In this document: in pieces, positions 7,421 through 12,050 of the stretch
How the letters are laid out: each line of letters begins with the position of its first letter
Numbering within the stretch: position 1 is the stretch's first letter
Translations under genes and position numbers: made by a program
Notes under the pieces: model-generated
The model's input: the letters and a program-made list of their open reading frames with translations, nothing else
Databases searched by the model: none
What the model was told of the DNA's origin: nothing
Origin: Dehalococcoidales bacterium
GTDB taxonomy: Bacteria > Chloroflexota > Dehalococcoidia > Dehalococcoidales > RBG-16-60-22
Assembly (NCBI GenBank): GCA_030603605.1
Contig: JAUVXN010000036.1
Location: 1 to 12,050 of the forward strand
Direction: 5' to 3'
Length of the DNA: 12,050 bases

Positions 7421-7489
7421 CTACCTGAATTCCTTCTTGATGATTTGCTCCAGATTGTTGACCACGTTCTCCAATCTGGTTTCCGTCAC
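7421..7489 (-). CDS. Possible 22-residue small ORF between amidinotransferase and Mo-hydroxylase genes
   Basis: A GTG start at 7489 is preceded by a good Shine-Dalgarno sequence (AGGGAGG, about 7 nt away). It opens a 22-codon frame beginning MTETRLENVVNNLEQ and ending KKEFR before TAG. The predicted peptide is a short charged amphipathic helix. It lies in the 174-bp gap between the amidinotransferase stop and the large-subunit start. I do not recognise it. It could be a real microprotein, a translational relay for the downstream subunit, the remnant of a longer gene, or chance. Confidence 0.4.
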   Translation of the reverse strand: MTETRLENVVNNLEQIIKKEFR

Positions 7490-7553
7490 AATCTATCCTC
7501 CCTTATGTTTGTGACTTGGTTAACATCTTGCAGCCCTTCCGAACCGATGCCGC

Positions 7554-8684
7554 TTAGAACCCCGGGACCTGCTTGGGGAAGTAGTCCTCGCACTTCCCTT
7601 CCCGGTAAATGTCGACCTGGGCGCAGTGTAATTCCCCGCCGAACGGGTCGACGTCCCTGAAGGGGACCGGGATTACTTCAAAACCCAGCTTGTCCAACTG
7701 CTCCATCTGATAGACCTCACTCGCCTCCACGCATATCGTCTTGGGATCCAGCGGCAGCACGTTCATCGAGACCCAGACAGTGGAGTAGCAGAGCGGAGGC
7801 GGAGTCTTGTGCGCCGGTTGGGCCGCCTCCACAATCTCCCAGCCGTTGATATCAAACAGCTTCCGCTGCTCGGGCAGGACCTTCCGGGTCGGGTTGTTGA
7901 GCACCAGGCCGGGCCGCACCGGAAAGAAGGTAGCATCAATATGACACGGGTAGGGGTCTCCCGGGAAGTTCATTGCGTGGATCCGGAGATCGGGGAAATG
8001 TCGCTGAACCCAGTTGATCCCGGCTAAGTTTGCGGTGAACCCGTGCTGGATGACAATATCCTTTCCCATACGGGCAAACTCCTTCGCATCGAAGAGCGGT
8101 TCCACCTCGGTGGTCACGAAGTCCTTGGCCTCGGTCAACTTCAACCGGTCCTCAATGGTCATGATCCGGCTGAGATAACCGGGCTTGTAACTGGCATCCG
8201 TCAAACGCGGCCTGGGAGTCGCCTCCCACCTCATGTTCGGGTCTTCCTTAAAATACCGTTCCAGGAGCGGACGGTAGCAGAGATACTCAAACCATCGGCA
8301 TCTGTATGAGCATGTGGCTTCCAGCATTTCATTGCCCACCGTCACGAGAAGATCCGGAACGGTGCAGCCGAACTGGGAATCATTCTTCCAATCAGGGGTG
8401 GAAATCGGTTGGCTGAAATCAATCGGCGTGGGACGGTCGACCCGGATCCCGCGCTTACGTAGAAGATTGACAAAATTATCCAACTGGGCGTTGGCCTTAT
8501 CCACCGTCTCCTGGGGACGTGGCCCCCACTTCCCCCTCATGTCGCTGTCAATAGGAACCTTGCATTCCAGCGCCGGCTCTGGGGGCGGGACCATGCAGCC
8601 GTCGGCCACCCCGACAATAACATGTTTGAGTGGGTCCCATTCATTCCAGGAATTCACCACCGTTTTACCGGTCTCTTGCGTCAC
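7554..8684 (-). CDS. Glycine amidinotransferase (GATM/StrB-type) family protein
   Basis: Family members move the amidino group of arginine onto an amine acceptor (glycine in creatine synthesis, inosamine phosphate in streptomycin synthesis) through a cysteine-amidino intermediate. The 376-aa protein resembles vertebrate GATM along its whole length: SWNEWDPLKHVIVG (12-25), RPTPIDFS (84-91), DLLVTVGNEMLEA (111-123), FVTTEVEPLFDA (189-200), PCHIDATFF (246-254) and GGELHCAQVDI (349-359). The catalytic triad is intact as D199, H248 and C354; D98, D250 and R267 match arginine-binding positions. The start is GTG at 8684 behind AGGAGGTG with six-base spacing. A TTG start 12 codons earlier would place that Shine-Dalgarno inside the gene. 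The unit has its own promoter. The acceptor is unknown; context suggests a catabolic or transport-linked role rather than an antibiotic cluster. Confidence 0.92.
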   Translation of the reverse strand: MTQETGKTVVNSWNEWDPLKHVIVGVADGCMVPPPEPALECKVPIDSDMRGKWGPRPQETVDKANAQLDNFVNLLRKRGIRVDRPTPIDFSQPISTPDWKNDSQFGCTVPDLLVTVGNEMLEATCSYRCRWFEYLCYRPLLERYFKEDPNMRWEATPRPRLTDASYKPGYLSRIMTIEDRLKLTEAKDFVTTEVEPLFDAKEFARMGKDIVIQHGFTANLAGINWVQRHFPDLRIHAMNFPGDPYPCHIDATFFPVRPGLVLNNPTRKVLPEQRKLFDINGWEIVEAAQPAHKTPPPLCYSTVWVSMNVLPLDPKTICVEASEVYQMEQLDKLGFEVIPVPFRDVDPFGGELHCAQVDIYREGKCEDYFPKQVPGF

Positions 8685-8731
8685 AATACACCTCCTGCTG
8701 ATTGTTGAAAAAGCTACCAATGATCAAAACG

Positions 8732-8792
8732 AGCGCAACAACACTGGTAATACCTATAATTTCTTCATTGCTAAGGCTAGTATCTTTGCGCT
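8732..8792 (-). promoter_or_regulatory. Leader of the amidinotransferase unit with a 7-bp closing stem
   Basis: The predicted untranslated leader is about 110 nt. AGCGCAA (8786-8792 read on the minus strand) pairs perfectly with TTGCGCT (8732-8738), enclosing about 47 nt. No terminator or known riboswitch consensus is visible. The stem may simply be fortuitous. Confidence 0.3.
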
Positions 8793-8802
8793 AATCAAGC
8801 AC

Positions 8803-8832
8803 ATTATAAACCGCTTAAATTAAAGATGTCAA
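8803..8832 (-). promoter_or_regulatory. Consensus sigma70 promoter for the amidinotransferase/Mo-hydroxylase unit
   Basis: On the minus strand TTGACA (8827-8832) is separated by 18 bp from TATAAT (8803-8808): both hexamers are perfect. The predicted start is near 8796, leaving a leader of about 110 nt before the GTG codon. It follows the dctM terminator, so the amidinotransferase and hydroxylase genes form a separate transcription unit from the TRAP genes. Confidence 0.85.
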
Positions 8833-8876
8833 CGGAAAACGAGGAGAACCTTACAAATATACCTACGACCGTTGAT

Positions 8877-8905
8877 AAAAAGTTTCAGAGATGCTTCGCC
8901 CCTCT
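8877..8905 (-). terminator. Probable terminator after dctM
   Basis: The minus strand reads AGAGGGGC-GAA-GCATCTCT, a stem of eight positions with one mismatch, then GAAAC and five T residues. It begins 13 bp after the dctM stop. The T-run is set back from the stem, so termination may be partial. Its core AAAGAGGGGCGAAGC is also found at 2587-2601 on the plus strand. Confidence 0.55.
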
Positions 8906-8918
8906 TTTTGCCAGTGTT

Positions 8919-10232
8919 TTAGTACATTTGTGTTGGTAGCCAGAGTGCTATTTGGGGAAAGGCTATAACTAATGCTACCACCACCGCGCTTAATGCGATC
9001 CAGGGCAAACTGGCTCGATAAATGTCGCCCATTGTGGTACCGGGTGAAGCTACGCCTTTCATTACAAAAAGGCTTAAACCGAAGGGTGGTGATATCGCTC
9101 CTATTGTTATACTGATGAGCGTTATTACTCCGAACCACACTATGTCGAAGCCCAGAGCACGGATAACGGGCATAAATAGAGGAAGAGTAACCATCATTAA
9201 AGACACTGGATCCATAAACATACCCAGTATCACTACCAGAACCTGAGTAGCTATGATGATAAAGATAGGGACTGCTGGGAGAGCTAAGAAGAGTTCAACC
9301 AGGCCCCGGGTAACTCCGGTATAGGCCAGGATTTGGGTGAAGGCCGCTGCGCCGGCAATAATAAACAAAACCATGACGGCAATCTCAAGAGTACCAACCA
9401 TGGTGTTCTTCAGCATCTCTCTATTCACCTTCTTATGAACTGCCGCCAGAAGGAGCATCCCCAGGGCACCGGTACCTGACGCCTCCGTCGGGGTGGCAAC
9501 ACCAAGAAAGATGACCCCAATGACCAGAAAGACAATGATGAATACCGGTAGTACATGCTTGGCCGTGGCTGTGAGCTTCTCAGACATGGGGACGGTGGGC
9601 TTACTATAGGCAGGAGCGATGGAGGGTTGGAGCATACATCTAGGGATGATATACAATGCAAAAACCGCCGCCATTACTAGTCCAGGCATGATAATACCCA
9701 TCAAAAGCTTCCCAACGGAGAATTTACCTATGGCGCCCATAATGACAGCTAGATCACTAGGCGGAATCAATATGGCAAGACCGCCGCTGCCTAGAATAGG
9801 TCCCATGCTCATTTCCTTCTTGTAGCCTTGCTTCTCCATCTCGGGCATCAGTCCCTTGCCCAGTATCGCTACAGTGATAAACTCAGCACCAGTCAAAGTT
9901 CCTAGCAAAGCTCCTGCCCCCACGGCTATCAAACTCAAACGGCCAGGCAAGCGCCCGACCCACATATCCAGGGCGTTTAGCATATTAGGGGCTATTCCCG
10001 AGCGGAACAGTACTATGCCCATGAAGACAAACAGTACTACGGCGGTCATGGTAAACACGCCCACCGTTGCAAAGATGCTGGAGCCAAGCATTCCTAGTCC
10101 AGTTGTGCCTCCCCAGAACAAGTATAACCCCATTATATTCACTGCCATAAAGCAGAAAACTATGGGCATTCCGGTCATTAGTAGGAGTATGAAGCTACCC
10201 AATATAATCAGCAGCGCAAACGGCCAATCCAA
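8919..10232 (-). CDS. dctM: TRAP transporter large permease subunit
   Basis: DctM is the transport-channel subunit of a TRAP system, a sodium- or proton-driven importer in the inner membrane that takes ligand from the periplasmic binding protein. The 437 aa are almost wholly hydrophobic, with about 12 membrane segments, the family norm. Signature stretches include GALLGTLTGAEFITVAILGK, LILGSGGLAILIPPS-like (147-158 region), GVATPTEASGTGALG and GMFMDPVSLMMVTLPLFMP. A TTG start is chosen: GAGGTG lies seven bases upstream and translation begins MDWPFALL, the normal N-terminus. It lies 24 bp after dctQ, so the two are co-transcribed. A hairpin terminator follows. Confidence 0.95.
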   Translation of the reverse strand: MDWPFALLIILGSFILLLMTGMPIVFCFMAVNIMGLYLFWGGTTGLGMLGSSIFATVGVFTMTAVVLFVFMGIVLFRSGIAPNMLNALDMWVGRLPGRLSLIAVGAGALLGTLTGAEFITVAILGKGLMPEMEKQGYKKEMSMGPILGSGGLAILIPPSDLAVIMGAIGKFSVGKLLMGIIMPGLVMAAVFALYIIPRCMLQPSIAPAYSKPTVPMSEKLTATAKHVLPVFIIVFLVIGVIFLGVATPTEASGTGALGMLLLAAVHKKVNREMLKNTMVGTLEIAVMVLFIIAGAAAFTQILAYTGVTRGLVELFLALPAVPIFIIIATQVLVVILGMFMDPVSLMMVTLPLFMPVIRALGFDIVWFGVITLISITIGAISPPFGLSLFVMKGVASPGTTMGDIYRASLPWIALSAVVVALVIAFPQIALWLPTQMY

Positions 10233-10256
10233 CGGTGTTCACCTCACAATTTAAGC

Positions 10257-10802
10257 CTATGTTTTCGCCTGTGTCCCTTGTTCTTGGTCTGGTAACCCTC
10301 TCCAACTCTCCGCATAGCCATATGTCCTTCTCAGAAACTGGATGAGGAGCAGGAAACTACCTATCGGGATGATGCAGAAGATAGGAGCTGTCGGGAAGTA
10401 TCGCTCTGTTTGCTGGAGATGACCGACCTCGATATAGAACCGAAGGTTTTCCGTAGTAGACCAGACAAGAACGGCACAAATGAGCACGCCAAGAACAGAA
10501 GTAATGATATTTACCAGGCACCGAGTTCTTGGCTTGAACCGAATCAGAAATGCGTCCATATTCACATGTCCTTCTCTTTTAAGCAGCCAGGCCACGCCCA
10601 GAAAGGTAATCCACACTAGGCAGTACGCCAAAACTTCCAACATCCATGGTATTGGCCTGTTAAAAAAGTACCTCATGACAACCTCTGCGATGGTGCCCAT
10701 CATCAAAAAAATAATGAGCGCCCCTGCCATAATGGCCGTAGCGCTGAGGATACGGTCAAAAATATGGCCAGCTTTGGTTAGTAATTTTATCGTTTTCCGC
10801 AT
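10257..10802 (-). CDS. dctQ: TRAP transporter small permease subunit
   Basis: DctQ is the four-helix membrane subunit that supports DctM in TRAP importers. From the ATG at 10802 the protein is 181 aa. Predicted membrane segments lie at about 20-44, 52-74, 97-117 and 138-158. The family motif EVVMRYFFNRPIPWMLEV (40-57) and the AWLLKREGHVNMD stretch (71-83) are present. A longer frame opens at a TTG at 10895, but its extra 31 residues do not look like DctQ and would run through a strong hairpin (10820-10845). The shorter start is therefore preferred, although its AGGG Shine-Dalgarno is modest. The tail (about 161-181) is polar and cytoplasm-like. It is followed by dctM after 24 bp. Confidence 0.9.
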   Translation of the reverse strand: MRKTIKLLTKAGHIFDRILSATAIMAGALIIFLMMGTIAEVVMRYFFNRPIPWMLEVLAYCLVWITFLGVAWLLKREGHVNMDAFLIRFKPRTRCLVNIITSVLGVLICAVLVWSTTENLRFYIEVGHLQQTERYFPTAPIFCIIPIGSFLLLIQFLRRTYGYAESWRGLPDQEQGTQAKT

Positions 10803-10819
10803 AATGCCCTGCAATCCAG

Positions 10820-10845
10820 TCGAGGGGGAAATTCTTCCCCCTCGA
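10820..10845 (-). repeat. Strong hairpin in the dctP-dctQ gap
   Basis: A perfect 11-bp inverted repeat (TCGAGGGGGAA/TTCCCCCTCGA) encloses a four-base loop, 17 bp before the dctQ start. No T-run follows. It may protect the 3' end of dctP mRNA or lower dctQM expression relative to the binding protein. The rest of the 10803-11131 gap holds only a small CCCGA/TCGGG hairpin (10987-11000) and no credible gene; no clear promoter is seen. Confidence 0.6.
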
Positions 10846-11131
10846 GATTTCCTCTCGCTGCGTACCTGTTGCTTCACCACAAACCAGATATCCAAGGAGC
10901 ATCGGGAAGGTTATTTATCCCAGCACAAAGACTCCCTTTGCCCGGATGTCATCCACGCGGGAGAGAAGATGCCCTGTTGCCGTGGACCCGAGGAGTCGGG
11001 TTATCACAAATATGCGTATCTGGAGCACCCTGTGAGCATATTATTGTTCCTCTGGAAACCTTGCTCCTTTATTCCTCATAGAAGGCTAGACCAAAGATAT
11101 CACTTTTTGTCGACCCCTCCCGGGAAAATGA

Positions 11132-12049
11132 TTACCATTTAGTTGAGACCCATTCTCCGGGGGCATAAGCCAGCTCCTTTAATTTGGGGCCAAACTCTGG
11201 ATACCTCTCTATTATCGCCTTCCATTCATCCTCGTATATAGTAGTAAGAAAGAGTTCGGTATCCTCTGGCGAGAAGTCAATGAACTCCACCCCAAGACTC
11301 TTTAGTGTCTCTAACTCTTTACTAAGTTCCTCACGGAAGTGGAGATCTGTGTAATGTTCCTGCTCCTCGGCGACCTGTCCTAGCAGTTCCTGCAGGTGTT
11401 GCGGAAGACCGTTGAATTTATCCAGGTTTATGAAGATCGTTGCGTCAAGCATCCCGAATGGGACATCGAGCATATACGGGGCCGGCTCGTACCATTTCAT
11501 CCCGATGGCAGTTCCGGGGAGCCAGGCAATTCCATCAATGACACCCCTTTCCAGGGCGGTGTACACTTCCACATATTCTACAGTGGTCGGAATCATACCC
11601 AAACCCGCCATGCCGCTGGGCACAATCGTTCCATCGCCTACCTTTAGTCCCACCAGGTCCTCAGCTCCCTCAATCTTTTCCTTAAAAAAGATGTAGAACG
11701 CAGTGCCCGGACCGCGCACAGCCACACTCAAAAGTTCTACACCAATCCCCCGGTGGGCATCATTCCATAAATCATGAGCCCCACTGGCTCGTCCCTCAGC
11801 GCTATTGACCGTCCAGGCTATCATCGAAAAGGGGGCTGGTAGCATCGCGGAAAAGGCGCCCATGCTGTAACCCATATCCATCCTGCCTTCTGCCACCGCC
11901 TCATACAGGGCAAAACTGCCTATTACCTCTGGTCCGCCCACATACTCGATAATAAGCTCACCATTGGCCCGTTCGTTGACCTTATCTATAAACGGGAAAA
12001 CAGGCCAGGTCACTGCATCATCTGAGAAAAAGCACGAGACAAACTTAAG
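11132..12049 (-). CDS. dctP: TRAP transporter solute-binding protein (DctP family), N-terminus outside window
   Basis: DctP-type proteins bind the solute in the periplasm (or as a lipoprotein) and deliver it to DctQM. The open frame continues to the window edge. The first residues visible, LKFVSCFFSDDAVTWPVF, fit the start of a mature DctP domain, so the signal peptide and roughly 25-40 residues are missing. A GTG at 12013 is internal, not the start. The 305 visible residues show FIDKVNERANGELIIEYVGG, LYEAVAEGRMDMGYS, the EDLVGLKVGDG hinge segment, EVYTALERGVIDG, and the C-terminal helical region ending with GEWVSTKW. In most family members the hinge reads GLKxR, with the arginine binding the ligand carboxylate. 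Here that position is glycine, so the ligand may be atypical. Confidence 0.92.
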   Translation of the reverse strand, partial: LKFVSCFFSDDAVTWPVFPFIDKVNERANGELIIEYVGGPEVIGSFALYEAVAEGRMDMGYSMGAFSAMLPAPFSMIAWTVNSAEGRASGAHDLWNDAHRGIGVELLSVAVRGPGTAFYIFFKEKIEGAEDLVGLKVGDGTIVPSGMAGLGMIPTTVEYVEVYTALERGVIDGIAWLPGTAIGMKWYEPAPYMLDVPFGMLDATIFINLDKFNGLPQHLQELLGQVAEEQEHYTDLHFREELSKELETLKSLGVEFIDFSPEDTELFLTTIYEDEWKAIIERYPEFGPKLKELAYAPGEWVSTKW

Positions 12050-12050
12050 C

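Noticed and set aside
7554..8720. 388-aa amidinotransferase from a TTG at 8720
   Set aside because: A strong AGGAGG site sits six bases before a GTG at 8684, inside that extension, and the extension has no family similarity.
10257..10895. 212-aa DctQ from a TTG at 10895
   Set aside because: The extra 31 residues are not DctQ-like and cross a strong hairpin; the ATG at 10802 gives a normal DctQ N-terminus.
10480..11142. 220-aa plus-strand frame across dctQ and the dctP-dctQ gap
   Set aside because: It overlaps dctQ antisense, has no domain-like pattern and no Shine-Dalgarno; composition looks like chance.
1..12050. CRISPR arrays, integrases, tRNA attachment sites, toxin-antitoxin or phage-defence genes
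   Set aside because: No regularly spaced repeats, recombinase or transposase motifs, or defence-type proteins were seen on either strand.

Overview
The window carries a vitamin and amino-acid biosynthesis segment on the left and an accessory import/oxidation locus on the right. It looks like an uncultured, probably anaerobic bacterium. The pantothenate genes with a structured attenuator leader, the DUF2520 reductase-like gene in the pan operon, the short G/C-rich hairpin repeats and the molybdenum hydroxylase/TRAP content would fit Chloroflexota (Dehalococcoidia-like). That placement is inference only: there is no rRNA or phylogenetic marker here, and Firmicutes or a delta-proteobacterial lineage remain possible.

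Left part (1-2474, minus strand). A sigma70-type promoter (2446-2474) starts a leader of about 170 nt that contains two hairpins and a strong intrinsic terminator (2295-2328). It then reads into a DUF2520 Rossmann protein, panB and panC, the last cut by the window edge. The three genes are tightly packed (14-18 bp gaps). Promoter, folded leader and terminator together indicate attenuation or riboswitch-like control; a 'pan motif' RNA is the best-known candidate. The DUF2520 protein sits where a ketopantoate reductase is needed between PanB and PanC.

Middle (2475-3666). A 197-bp region of inverted repeats (possibly a degenerate MITE) is followed by a lone plus-strand hisA. Its open frame has no ATG/GTG/TTG at the family start position. 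It converges on the genes to its right.

Right part (3667-12050, all minus strand). In transcription order these are a TRAP solute-binding protein (dctP, 5' end outside the window), a 329-bp gap with a strong hairpin, dctQ, dctM and a hairpin terminator. A consensus promoter then starts a second unit: a GATM-type amidinotransferase, a 22-codon ORF, and the large (MoCo), medium (FAD) and small (2Fe-2S) subunits of a xanthine-dehydrogenase-family hydroxylase. The medium and small subunit genes overlap by ATGA.

One reading is that the TRAP system imports a small molecule that the amidinotransferase and molybdenum hydroxylase act on. The binding protein lacks the usual ligand-carboxylate arginine and the hydroxylase has altered cofactor-site motifs, so the substrate may be unusual and cannot be named from sequence. 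This combination is the best candidate for an undescribed pathway in the window.
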